In this document: piece after piece, positions 49,182-57,153 of the stretch
How positions within the stretch are numbered: position 1 is the stretch's first letter
Layout of the letters: each line of letters starts with the position of its first letter
Assembly (NCBI GenBank): GCA_025363635.1
Contig: JANYDL010000012.1
Span: forward strand, 1 to 57,153
Source: Actinomycetes bacterium
Lineage (GTDB): Bacteria; Actinomycetota; Actinomycetes; Nanopelagicales; Nanopelagicaceae
Direction: 5' to 3'
DNA: 57,153 nt
Notes under the pieces: model-generated
Told to the model about the DNA's origin: nothing
Databases searched by the model: none
The model's input: the letters and a program-made list of their open reading frames with translations, nothing else
Made by a program: the position numbers and the translations under genes

Positions 49182-50479
49182 GGAGTGTCCGCTCCTTCCA
49201 CTCTTATTACGCTCTCGATCCTACGCACCATATCCATTTTTGAAAGCTTCGCCACGGTTGCCGCCAGCGCAGACTCTGATCCACGGTGTGTAACGACAAT
49301 CAACTCTGCATCTTCGCCGAGTCCAGTTTGGCGAACTGTCGCAATCGAAACATCTTCGCTCGAAAATGCCTGCGCAATAGCTGCAAGTACGCCAGGCTTA
49401 TCTGCCACAAAAAGCCTTATCAGATACTGTGTTTTTACTTCATCGATAGTTGCAATATCCCTATCTGCATAGTCGCTCTCGCCATAACCCACTGCGCCGC
49501 TGGCAATATGCCGCGCAACTTCAACGACATCTCCAAGTATTGCGCTCGCCGTTGGCGCACCGCCAGCACCGCGACCATAAAACATGAGTTCGCCAGCTGA
49601 CTCGGCTTCAACAAAGACTGCGTTGTAAGAATTCCGTACCGCCGCAAGGGGGTGGGTGCGCGGGATCATGGCCGGGTGCACCCGTACAGAAATCGCATCG
49701 TCAGGCGTAAGTTCGGCGATGGCTAATAATTTGATAACACGATTCATTGACTTAGCGACAGCGACATCTTTCTCGGTAATGCCTGTAATTCCCTCGCGAT
49801 AAACATCTGCATCGGTGACACTCGTGTGGAAAGCTAGCCCCGCCAAAATCGCTGCTTTTGCAGCCGCATCAAATCCTTCGATGTCTGCGGTTGGATCTGA
49901 TTCTGCATAACCGAGGGCTTGAGCCTCCGCCAACACCTCTGAGAATGCTCGACCTTCTTCATCCATCTTCGTCAAAATAAAATTGGTAGTTCCATTGACG
50001 ATACCCATAATTCGAATGACATGATCTCCCACTAACGATTCACGCAACGGTCGCAGAATTGGAATTGCACCACCTACAGCTGCTTCGTAATAAAGATCTA
50101 CATCGGCTTTATCAGCCGCGGTGTAGAGGGCAGCGCCATCGCGTGCAAGCAGAGCTTTGTTTGCAGTAATTATTGATTTTCCATTTTGCATCGCGGTCAA
50201 AATGAGTTCGCGAGCTAGATCAATTCCACCCATCACTTCGATTATGAGGTCAATCTCTGGATCTAAAACTACAGAAAGTGCGTCATCTGTCAGGAGAGCT
50301 GGGTCGATACCAGGCCGCTCAGCCTTGAGATCACGTACAGCAATCGTCTTAAGTATCAATTCTGCATCTGCGCGGGCCGAAAACTCAGCCTGGTCTTCCG
50401 CTAGAAGACGAGCAACTTCCGAACCCACGACGCCACAACCCAACATTCCTATCTTAATGACGGGCAAGACGGGGCTCAT
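49178..50479 (-). CDS. hom: Homoserine dehydrogenase
   Basis: Reduces aspartate semialdehyde to homoserine. The 433 residues comprise an NAD(P) Rossmann domain ([16 protein letters not shown]), the catalytic domain with [12 protein letters not shown] and [19 protein letters not shown], and a C-terminal ACT domain (about 355-430) for threonine feedback. No aspartokinase is fused. Start ATG 50479. Confidence 0.97.
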   Translation of the reverse strand: MSPVLPVIKIGMLGCGVVGSEVARLLAEDQAEFSARADAELILKTIAVRDLKAERPGIDPALLTDDALSVVLDPEIDLIIEVMGGIDLARELILTAMQNGKSIITANKALLARDGAALYTAADKADVDLYYEAAVGGAIPILRPLRESLVGDHVIRIMGIVNGTTNFILTKMDEEGRAFSEVLAEAQALGYAESDPTADIEGFDAAAKAAILAGLAFHTSVTDADVYREGITGITEKDVAVAKSMNRVIKLLAIAELTPDDAISVRVHPAMIPRTHPLAAVRNSYNAVFVEAESAGELMFYGRGAGGAPTASAILGDVVEVARHIASGAVGYGESDYADRDIATIDEVKTQYLIRLFVADKPGVLAAIAQAFSSEDVSIATVRQTGLGEDAELIVVTHRGSESALAATVAKLSKMDMVRRIESVIRVEGADTP

Positions 50480-50491
50480 GTGCTCACCCTT

Positions 50492-51820
50492 TCACATATC
50501 GAGGCCGAGAAGATCGGCCTCACTTTCTCGCCGAAGTATTACGCGAGCTTTTCCATTCAATACGGCTACAACTGGGGGACGCGGAACATGGTTGTAATTG
50601 CTTGCCATACTGCGTCCGTACGCACCGGTAGCGGGGACTGCCAAAAGGTCCCCCGGTGTCACATCTTCTGATAAGTAGATGTCTCTAATAACAATATCGC
50701 CCGTTTCGCAATGTTTTCCCACGACTCGAGAAAGCACCAAATTATGCGATGCCTCTCTGTTTGCGATCATCCCCATATATTCGGCGCCATATAAGGAGGT
50801 CCGAATATTGTCACTCATGCCACCGTCCACAGAGATGTAATTTCGATCTCCCCCATCTTCCAGGACGACTTTCTTCACTGTGCCTATTTCGTAGAGAGTA
50901 AACATTGTCGGACCGACAATTGCTCGACCGGGTTCAATAGATACTTTTGGAATTTCTAACGTATGAAGTAAACAGGCGTTCTTAACTGCATGAAAAAGTG
51001 AAGGTAAGACTTCTTCAGGTGTGAGGGGTTCATCGCTCGGGAGGTAGGCGATTCCATATCCTCCCCCAAGATCGAGCTCGGCTAATTCAGTTCCAAACTC
51101 ATCTCTGAAGCGAGCCATAAGTTCAATCAAGCGATCTGCCGCTACTCCGAAAGCATCCGTGGACAAGATTTGTGAACCGATGTGGCTATGGAAGCCGCGC
51201 AAATCAATTTCGGGATGGAGTCGTACCTCAAGCACTGCTTGCCATGCAGCGCCACTTGCGATGGAGAAACCAAATTTTACATCCTCATGAGCTGTTGCAA
51301 TCGATTCGTGAGTGTGGGCTTCAATTCCGGGAGTAAGTCGCAGTAACACTTTCTGCGTCTTACCTAATGTATGCGCAATAGTCGCGATTCGATTAATTTC
51401 AAAAAGTGAATCGACGACAATTACTCCAACACCGACTTCAATCGCGCGGCGTATTTCAGAAACCGATTTATTATTTCCATGTACCTGAATTCTTTCGGTT
51501 GGGAAATCTGCTTTCAAAGCGACTGCGAGCTCGCCACCTGTGCATACATCGAGTCCGAGGGAAGTTTCCTTCACCCATTTCGCAACTTCGACGGAAATAA
51601 AAGCTTTTGCTGCGTAATAGACATTGCCTGCCTTTTCTCCGAAAGACGCGACTAGTGCTTGCTTCCAAGCGAGAGATCTATCTCGAAAATCCGCTTCGTC
51701 GATAAAAAAAGCAGGAGTACCAAATTCTTTTGCCAGTTCAGAAGCCGCGATTCCATCTATAAATAACTGGCCACTGTCAGTGGAAACGCGGGACGACCAA
51801 ACTTTTGCCATAGAGATCAC
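50492..51820 (-). CDS. lysA: Diaminopimelate decarboxylase
   Basis: PLP barrel enzyme of 442 residues making lysine from meso-diaminopimelate. The PLP lysine is in YYAAKAF, the glycine loop is LDLGGGYGIAYLP, and the C-terminal CETGDIV and GAYGRSMASNYN motifs fit. GTG 51820 overlaps the argS stop as GTGA; ATG 51811 is also possible. Confidence 0.96.
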   Translation of the reverse strand: MISMAKVWSSRVSTDSGQLFIDGIAASELAKEFGTPAFFIDEADFRDRSLAWKQALVASFGEKAGNVYYAAKAFISVEVAKWVKETSLGLDVCTGGELAVALKADFPTERIQVHGNNKSVSEIRRAIEVGVGVIVVDSLFEINRIATIAHTLGKTQKVLLRLTPGIEAHTHESIATAHEDVKFGFSIASGAAWQAVLEVRLHPEIDLRGFHSHIGSQILSTDAFGVAADRLIELMARFRDEFGTELAELDLGGGYGIAYLPSDEPLTPEEVLPSLFHAVKNACLLHTLEIPKVSIEPGRAIVGPTMFTLYEIGTVKKVVLEDGGDRNYISVDGGMSDNIRTSLYGAEYMGMIANREASHNLVLSRVVGKHCETGDIVIRDIYLSEDVTPGDLLAVPATGAYGRSMASNYNHVPRPPVVAVLNGKARVILRRESEADLLGLDM

Positions 51821-53481
51821 ATCCGCTCTGGAGCGGAGACTCCGAGAAGTTCTAGCCCATTTGCGAGTACTTGCTTTGTGGCAGCGCTGAGATTTGCTCG
51901 CGCAGAGTGGATAGCTGATATTGGTTCTTCACCTCTGGGTAGCACCCGACAATCTGAGTAAAAGCGGTGATAAACGCCAGCTAATTCTTCGAGGTAGCGA
52001 GAAATTCGATGTGGTTCGCGAAGTTCAGCAGCACCTTGAACTATCCGCGGAAATTCAGCAAGTGAACCTATTAGATCATTTTCTCTTTCGTGCGTTAACA
52101 GCGTTGGATCAAAAGCATCAATCGAATGAGGAACATTCAAATCACTCGCATTACGAAGCACGCCAGATATTCGAGCATGTGCGTATTGAACGTAATACAC
52201 CGGATTGTCATTCGTGTTCTTCTTCAAAACATCAACATCCATCACCATAGGCGTTTCCACTGGATAGCGAATCAAGGTATATCGAGCGGCATCTACTCCA
52301 ACCTTTTCAATAAGCTCTTCCAATGTAATGATTGTTCCTGCACGCTTGGATAGCTTTACCTCTTCGCCACCTTCCATGATCTTCACTAGTTGACCGATAA
52401 GAATATGGATGTTGTACTCGGGGTCATCGCCAGCGCATGCGGAGATAGTCTTTAATCTCTGAACATAACCGTGATGATCTGCCCCTAACATATAAATGCA
52501 AATATCGAATCCACGTTCTCGCTTATTAATGTAATACGCTGTATCCGATGAAAAGTACGTCATAGATCCGTCGCTTTTCACGAGTACGCGATCTTTATCA
52601 TCTCCAAAATCGGTTGTGCGAAGCCAGGTGGCACCGTCGCTTTCAAATACATGGCCTTGTTCGCGCAATTTTGTTAGCCCATGTGTTACGGCACCACTTT
52701 CGTGAAGGCTTCTTTCAGAGAACCACACATCAAAATTGGTACGAAACTTCTTCAATACCAGTTTTTGTTCGCTCAGTTGGGCTGCATACCCTCGTTCTCG
52801 AAATTCAATAAATTGCTGATCCCTTTCAAGTGTCAAAATTAAAGGATCTTCCACAACTATGGACCTGGCAAGGTCAGTGATGTATTCACCGTGGTATCCA
52901 CCCTCGGGGGTCTCCATCCCGGCTGCGGCGGCCTGGAGCGATGCCCCAAAAAGATCTAACTGCTTGCCACGGTCATTTATATAAAATTCACATGTCACCG
53001 AGGCTCCCACGGCCGATAAAACGCGGGCCAGAGAATCGCCGACCGCGGCCCAACGAGTGTGCCCTAAATGGATAGGTCCGGTCGGATTAGCACTGATAAA
53101 TTCAAGGTTTATGCGGACTCCGGCCAGCGCTTTCGATTGGCCATAGCGAGCGCCCGCACTCTGAATTTCACACACGACTTGCGCAGCGCTTGCCCCTTCC
53201 AAGGTGATATTAATAAAACCGGGTCCTGCAATATCCACTTTTGAAACATCAGAAAGTCTCTCCAGATCACGCTTGAGGAGTTCCGCGATTTCACGAGGCG
53301 ATTTGCCCGAACCTTTCGCCACCTGGAGAGCAATAGAAGAGGCATAGTCGCCGTGATCTCGATTCTTGGGTCGTTCCAACGAAATCACACTCGGAATAGC
53401 GACCGAGAGTTCGCCAGCGCTCACGAGGGCCTCCAGCGCTCGCCGAATCTGATCGGCTAGCGCAAGGCTATGAGTGGACAT
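51817..53481 (-). CDS. argS: Arginyl-tRNA synthetase
   Basis: Class I synthetase of 554 residues. The HIGH motif is HLGH in SANPTGPIHLGHTRWAA (about residue 130), the KMSKS counterpart is KLSKRAG, and the C-terminal anticodon-binding helical bundle ends in RM. TAACCT lies five bases before ATG 53481, consistent with a leaderless start. First gene of the argS-lysA-hom-thrC-thrB run. Confidence 0.97.
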   Translation of the reverse strand: MSTHSLALADQIRRALEALVSAGELSVAIPSVISLERPKNRDHGDYASSIALQVAKGSGKSPREIAELLKRDLERLSDVSKVDIAGPGFINITLEGASAAQVVCEIQSAGARYGQSKALAGVRINLEFISANPTGPIHLGHTRWAAVGDSLARVLSAVGASVTCEFYINDRGKQLDLFGASLQAAAAGMETPEGGYHGEYITDLARSIVVEDPLILTLERDQQFIEFRERGYAAQLSEQKLVLKKFRTNFDVWFSERSLHESGAVTHGLTKLREQGHVFESDGATWLRTTDFGDDKDRVLVKSDGSMTYFSSDTAYYINKRERGFDICIYMLGADHHGYVQRLKTISACAGDDPEYNIHILIGQLVKIMEGGEEVKLSKRAGTIITLEELIEKVGVDAARYTLIRYPVETPMVMDVDVLKKNTNDNPVYYVQYAHARISGVLRNASDLNVPHSIDAFDPTLLTHERENDLIGSLAEFPRIVQGAAELREPHRISRYLEELAGVYHRFYSDCRVLPRGEEPISAIHSARANLSAATKQVLANGLELLGVSAPERM

Positions 53482-53531
53482 TGGACAAGGTTAGCGTTGA
53501 GACTGCGCTTCCCGCTTCCTCCATTAGACCC

Positions 53532-53594
53532 AATCAGGACATTCAGCCTAATCAGGACATTCAGCCCATTCAGCCCATTCAGCCCATTCAGCGC
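53532..53594. repeat. Nine-base tandem repeat array upstream of argS and the sugar transporter
   Basis: Seven adjacent nonamers: AATCAGGAC, ATTCAGCCT, AATCAGGAC, then ATTCAGCCC three times, and ATTCAGCGC. The first four make two 18-base units. They lie in the 314-base gap between divergent argS and the sugar-binding protein gene. The repeat is in frame on both strands, but no convincing gene covers it. Confidence 0.85.
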
Positions 53595-53629
53595 GATCAT
53601 CGTCACGGCGGATTCGAACGAGCAAAATG

Positions 53630-53659
53630 TTGCAGATTCTGTTATCAAAGCGTTATCTA
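53630..53659 (+). promoter_or_regulatory. Candidate promoter for the sugar transporter
   Basis: TTGCAG (53630-53635) and TATCTA (53654-53659), 18 bases apart, resemble -35 and -10 boxes about 140 bases before the binding-protein ATG. Sequence resemblance only. Confidence 0.3.
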
Positions 53660-53739
53660 CCCTGTCCGATTTGTGCTTTCCGCATAGTGACATCGCGGCC
53701 TGAGCGCACTACATTTCCCAAGTACTCGGTGAAATCGAT

Positions 53740-53760
53740 CGCTCAAAAACTCTTTGAGCG
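53740..53760. promoter_or_regulatory. Perfect palindrome in the leader of the sugar-binding protein gene
   Basis: CGCTCAAA and TTTGAGCG form eight-base perfect arms around a five-base centre, ending 35 bases before ATG 53796. It could be a repressor operator (sugar-responsive LacI- or ROK-type regulators bind such sites) or an RNA hairpin near the ribosome site. There is no following T-run, so a terminator is unlikely. Confidence 0.5.
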
Positions 53761-53795
53761 AGGGCTGAGTCCCCCCTCTCGAAAGGTACTAATAC

Positions 53796-54872
53796 ATGAC
53801 CAAACGTCGTAGCGCGGTTACCGCTGTTCTTGCAACAGTGGCAATTGCACTTACCGGCTTTGCCACCACATCAGCTTCGGCTGCGAGTGCTGGTTTCGTA
53901 GGCGTCATACTTCCTGACGCAGCTTCATCACCACGTTGGGAAACCGCTGATCGTCCATTCCTCGTTGCTGCTTTTAAAGCTGCAGGAGTTAAGGCAGATA
54001 TTCAAAATGCAAATGGAGATAAGGCAAAGTTCGCAACCATCGCAGACCAGATGCTCACAAAGGGCGCAAAGGTTCTGATTCTCGTAAACCTTGATTCACC
54101 AACCTCTGTGGCAGTGCAGGCGAAGGCCAAGAAGTTGGGTGTTCCAACAATTGACTATGACCGTCTCACACTTAAGGGATCAGAGTCCTACTACGTTTCA
54201 TTCGACAACGTTGCGGTAGGTCGTCTCCAAGGTCAGGGCATCGTAAGTTGTCTCAAGGCTAAAGGTGTAGCAAAGCCACGTATTGTTTACTTGAACGGCT
54301 CACCAACAGACAACAACGCAACATTGTTCAAGCAGGGCTATGACTCTGTACTTCGTCCACTTATCAAGGCTGGTACTTACACCCTCGTCGATGACAAGGC
54401 AGTGCCAAACTGGGATAACGCACAAGGTGGAGTTATCTTCGAACAGCAACTCACAAAGGCCGGCGGAAAGCTTGATGCCGTCGTCTCAGCTAACGAAGGC
54501 CTCGGCCTCGCAGCCGTTGCAATTCTGAAGAAGAACAAACTCAATGGCAAGGTGTGCGTATCGGGACAAGATGCTTCTGCAGCAGGACTTGCGGGAATCT
54601 TGACTGGTGATCTTTCAAACACCGTTTACAAGGCAGTTAAGCAAGAGGCCAATGGAGCAGCTGCACTTGCAGTTGCACTCATCGGAGGCATGAAGGCAAC
54701 AACTGCTACAGGCAAGACAAACAATGGTCTCGTTGATGTTCCTTCAGTACTTCTCGTACCAGTCGGAATCACAAAGGCCAATGTTGGCGTGGTAATCAAG
54801 GATGGGTTTGCTAAGCGAGCCGACATCTGCGCAATTGCTACTGAGACAGTATGTAAGGCCAACGGTATCTAA
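53796..54872 (+). CDS. Sugar ABC transporter substrate-binding protein (XylF/RbsB-like)
   Basis: The 358 residues begin with a signal peptide (MTKRRSAVTAVLATVAIALTG, then ATTSASA), with cleavage after an AxA rather than a lipobox Cys. The mature part is a type I periplasmic-binding fold with LILVNLDSPTSVAV, VPTIDYDRLTLKGSESYYVSFDN and VYLNGSPTDNNATLFKQG, closest in pattern to xylose-binding XylF. It delivers a sugar, probably a pentose or hexose, to the permease. GAAAGG lies nine bases before the ATG. A hairpin follows the gene. Confidence 0.92.
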   Translation: MTKRRSAVTAVLATVAIALTGFATTSASAASAGFVGVILPDAASSPRWETADRPFLVAAFKAAGVKADIQNANGDKAKFATIADQMLTKGAKVLILVNLDSPTSVAVQAKAKKLGVPTIDYDRLTLKGSESYYVSFDNVAVGRLQGQGIVSCLKAKGVAKPRIVYLNGSPTDNNATLFKQGYDSVLRPLIKAGTYTLVDDKAVPNWDNAQGGVIFEQQLTKAGGKLDAVVSANEGLGLAAVAILKKNKLNGKVCVSGQDASAAGLAGILTGDLSNTVYKAVKQEANGAAALAVALIGGMKATTATGKTNNGLVDVPSVLLVPVGITKANVGVVIKDGFAKRADICAIATETVCKANGI

Positions 54873-54897
54873 TTCATTAGATGCTCTTAGTAGAAAG

Positions 54898-54935
54898 CGT
54901 CGGTCCGAGACTCTCGTCTCGGGCCGACGTTACTT
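54898..54935 (+). terminator. Hairpin between the binding-protein and ATPase genes
   Basis: Thirteen pairs (one G-T) join 54898-54910 to 54917-54929 across a six-base loop, followed by TTACTTATTTC. It may stop most transcription after the binding-protein gene or protect its mRNA end, giving more binding protein than transporter. Confidence 0.75.
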
Positions 54936-55017
54936 ATTTCTAATTAATTCTTGCAAATTTATCTAGTAATTTTATTAGAGTGAGTTAGTCTGTGAAGCCA
55001 ATTGACGGGAGTAAGAC

Positions 55018-55776
55018 ATGACCGATCCGATACTTTCTTTAAAAGGGATAAATAAATCTTTCGGGCCCGTTCATGTCCTTCGAGGTGTTGATTTTGATGC
55101 CTATCCTGGTGAAGTAACCGCTCTGGTCGGAGATAACGGCGCTGGAAAGAGCACACTAATCAAATGCATTGCGGGTATCTACACGCCCGAAAGTGGCGAC
55201 ATATTTTTCAATAATGAAAAAGTAAGTATTCATGGACCACGTGATTCGACGGCTCTTGGAATTGAAATCGTCTACCAAGATCTTGCACTCTGCGACAACC
55301 TCGACATTGTGCACAATATGTTCCTAGGTCGTGAAGTAAAAAATGGCTACATTCTCAATGAAGCCAATATGGAAGCCTTGGCTCGCCAAACACTGGATGG
55401 CTTGAGCGTTCGAACCGTGAAATCAATTCGTCAGACCGTGGCATCTCTTTCAGGTGGACAACGTCAAACTGTGGCGATTGCAAGAGCCGTACTATGGAAT
55501 AGCAAAGTGGTCATCCTCGATGAACCAACGGCGGCTCTTGGTGTTGCCCAAACCGAACAAGTACTAAATCTCGTCCGACGACTCGCGGATAAAGGATTGG
55601 CAGTTATTTTGATCAGTCACAATCTCAACGATGTATTCCAAGTGGCCGATAATATTTCTGCTTTATATCTTGGACAGATGGCGGGGCAAGTGAAAAAGAA
55701 GGAAGTTACAACAAGCCAAGTCATCGAATTAATTACAACAGGAAAGTCCACACCATTCACGGGAGTTCGTTCATGA
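55018..55776 (+). CDS. Sugar ABC transporter ATP-binding protein, single domain
   Basis: Cytoplasmic ATPase of 252 residues: Walker A GDNGAGKSTLIK, signature SLSGGQRQTVAIARA, Walker B VVILDEPTAALG and the switch His in ILISHNLNDV. CUT2 transporters of the RbsA/XylG type usually have two fused ATPase domains (about 500 residues); this has one, as in FrcA. GGGAG lies about seven bases before ATG 55018. Overlaps the permease gene by ATGA. Confidence 0.95.
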   Translation: MTDPILSLKGINKSFGPVHVLRGVDFDAYPGEVTALVGDNGAGKSTLIKCIAGIYTPESGDIFFNNEKVSIHGPRDSTALGIEIVYQDLALCDNLDIVHNMFLGREVKNGYILNEANMEALARQTLDGLSVRTVKSIRQTVASLSGGQRQTVAIARAVLWNSKVVILDEPTAALGVAQTEQVLNLVRRLADKGLAVILISHNLNDVFQVADNISALYLGQMAGQVKKKEVTTSQVIELITTGKSTPFTGVRS

Positions 55777-57005
55777 GCGCGACAACAGAAGTTCCAGCAA
55801 CGCAGGGACCTAACTTGAAAATGGCTTTTAACGATTATATAAGCAGGGTGAAATCCGGAGATATTGGTGCCCTCCCTGCCGTGCTGGGTCTTGTAGCACT
55901 CTGTGGGATTTTTGCCGCGATTTCTGAGTTCTTCTTCACCCCGCGCAACTTTGCAAATTTATTGACACAGGCTGCGCCCGTCATTGTGATCGCAATGGGT
56001 CTCGTTTTTGTACTCCTACTCGGCGAAATTGATCTCTCCGCGGGTTACGCAGCGGGCGTAACAGGCGCGGTATTAGTTTTGTTGATTTCAAATCACAACG
56101 TTCCTTGGTATTTAGCAATCCTAGTTTCAGTAGCGGTGGGGATGGGTTTCGGTCTCGTGCTTGGCACGTTGGTGGCCAGGCTCGGAATTCCATCCTTCGT
56201 GGTGACCCTTGCCGCCTTCCTAGCATTCCAAGGAATCTTACTTTTGCTTGCTGGTGAGGGTGGAACAATTTCTATCAGCAACAAGTACATCCTTGCTGTT
56301 GAGAATAACAACCTCTCGGTCGCACAAAGTTGGATGTTCTACATCGGCGCAATGGGCCTTTATGTTCTCAGCGGCTTAAACCGAATCAATGGCCGTCGCA
56401 AAGCGGGCCTCAAAACAGAGCTGATTAAATTGTGGGCGCTCAAGACCATAGGACTTCTTGTTATTACCTTTGTTGGTTTTCTCTCACTGGTTGCAGAGCG
56501 CGGAGATCCTCCTCGCATCAGCACAAAAGGTATTCCTCTTATCGTCCCGGTCATTTTGATCATGCTCGTTGTTGGAACTTTCGTTCTTAATCGCACCGCA
56601 TTTGGCCGACACATTTACGCCGTCGGTGGAAACGCAGAAGCCGCACGACGAGCGGGTATCAACGTGAAAAGAGTGCGAACTGCCGCGTTTGTGATTTGCT
56701 CTGGTATCGCTTCAATTGCGGGACTTCTCTTTGCTTCGCGCGCAAATTCCATTTCACCAACTACAGGTGGCTCATCTACATTGCTGTACGCAGTCGGTGC
56801 CGCCGTCATTGGCGGGACCAGCCTTTTCGGTGGAAAAGGAAAAATGCGCGATGCCATTCTGGGAGGACTCGTTGTTGCAGTCATCGACAACGGTATGGGA
56901 CTTCTTGGATACGGAGCGGGCATTCAATACTTAGTCACTGGTGGAGTACTTCTTGTTTCGGCTGGAGTGGATGCCTTTAGTCGAAAGGGAGCAAACGCCA
57001 GTTAA
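55773..57005 (+). CDS. Sugar ABC transporter permease (XylH-like)
   Basis: Integral membrane protein of 410 residues with about ten hydrophobic segments. The family motifs are GEIDLSAGYAAGVTGAV, RLGIPSFVVTLAAFLAFQG, and the ATPase-contact loop GRHIYAVGGNAEAARRAGINVKRVR, followed by LYAVGAAVIGGTSLFGGKG. Length and the extended mid-loop fit XylH. It forms a homodimeric channel with two copies of the ATPase. Confidence 0.95.
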   Translation: MSATTEVPATQGPNLKMAFNDYISRVKSGDIGALPAVLGLVALCGIFAAISEFFFTPRNFANLLTQAAPVIVIAMGLVFVLLLGEIDLSAGYAAGVTGAVLVLLISNHNVPWYLAILVSVAVGMGFGLVLGTLVARLGIPSFVVTLAAFLAFQGILLLLAGEGGTISISNKYILAVENNNLSVAQSWMFYIGAMGLYVLSGLNRINGRRKAGLKTELIKLWALKTIGLLVITFVGFLSLVAERGDPPRISTKGIPLIVPVILIMLVVGTFVLNRTAFGRHIYAVGGNAEAARRAGINVKRVRTAAFVICSGIASIAGLLFASRANSISPTTGGSSTLLYAVGAAVIGGTSLFGGKGKMRDAILGGLVVAVIDNGMGLLGYGAGIQYLVTGGVLLVSAGVDAFSRKGANAS

Positions 57006-57069
57006 TTGCGAGCGTGATTTTGGTAGTTTGAGAAGTTACCCCTAGCCTTACCTATTCAACAACGCACTC

Positions 57070-57150
57070 GCGGGAGTGGTGAAATGGCAGACACGCAGGT
57101 CTTAGGAACCTGTGTCTTCGGACGTGCGGGTTCAAGTCCCGCCTCCCGCA
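57070..57150 (+). tRNA. tRNA-Leu (anticodon TAG)
   Basis: Acceptor arms GCGGGAG and CTCCCGC pair over seven bases; the anticodon arm CAGGT-loop-ACCTG holds TAG; a long variable arm (TGTCTTCGGACG region) is present as in class II tRNAs; the T arm has GTTCAAGTC. The discriminator A is followed by CAC, so CCA is not encoded. Confidence 0.95.
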
Positions 57151-57153
57151 CAC

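Noticed and set aside
53532-53594. CRISPR-like array
   Set aside because: Units are contiguous nine-base repeats without unique spacers and no cas genes are near.
53481-53687. Plus-strand frame with repeated Pro-Ile-Gln units
   Set aside because: It starts inside the argS start codon region, has no ribosome site, and its openness follows from the nine-base repeat period.

Overview
The window looks like a chromosomal segment of a small-genome, moderate-G+C actinobacterium, plausibly a freshwater lineage such as Nanopelagicales; that placement is inference. Two blocks match the Mycobacterium tuberculosis gene order as I remember it. One is RNase H/phosphatase - zinc-ribbon protein - AhpE-type peroxiredoxin - DUF3052 - aceE. 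The other is argS-lysA-hom-thrC-thrB-rho-rpmE-prfA-prmC-tsaC-(glyA)-wecA-atpI-atpBEFHAGDC, followed by pduO and murA. GlgE, homodimeric AceE, DUF3052, DUF4032 and the MurA Cys-to-Asp change also point to Actinobacteria. Genes are packed tightly: many 4-bp start/stop overlaps, several convergent pairs sharing stop-codon bases, and several starts placed six bases after a TANNNT -10 box, as expected for leaderless mRNAs.

Layout. 1-3350 is an accessory region: the 3' end of a multicopper oxidase, then a 2.9-kb segment bounded by a 23-bp direct repeat that copies the 3' end of the RNase P RNA gene. Inside are a Cu(+)-type P1B-ATPase, the C-terminal stub of a second multicopper oxidase directly upstream of it, and the C-terminal stub of a tyrosine integrase. 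This reads as a decayed integrative element that used rnpB as its attachment site. 3324-4234 holds rnpB and an MgtC-family membrane protein. 4313-9585 encodes histidine degradation (hutG facing hutU-hutI-hutH). 9605-12469 holds RNase H/phosphatase, the zinc-ribbon coiled-coil protein, tRNA-Val, a peroxiredoxin and DUF3052. 12658-19243 is aceE-glgE-glgB, linking pyruvate oxidation with alpha-glucan synthesis through TTGA overlaps. 19240-29269 holds an MFS transporter, a thioredoxin-like TPR protein, a DUF4032 kinase-like protein, an AI-2E family protein, a hydrolase, an aldehyde dehydrogenase, an ABC-2 exporter, a secreted protein and a cobalamin adenosyltransferase.

29379-31596 is murA-glpX, followed by two small membrane proteins. 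32487-39988 is the complete F1Fo ATP synthase operon (minus strand) with two AtpI/AtpZ-like accessory genes. 39985-45331 holds wecA, glyA, a degenerate tsaC, prmC, prfA and rpmE. 45465-53481 holds rho and the aspartate-family amino-acid genes with argS. 53796-57005 is a CUT2-type sugar ABC transporter with a single-domain ATPase, followed by tRNA-Leu at the window edge.

The most unusual items are the rnpB-targeted copper-resistance island with its broken integrase, the TsaC homologue that has lost the family's substrate-binding signatures, the epsilon subunit without a C-terminal domain, and repeat arrays directly upstream of glyA and of the sugar transporter.
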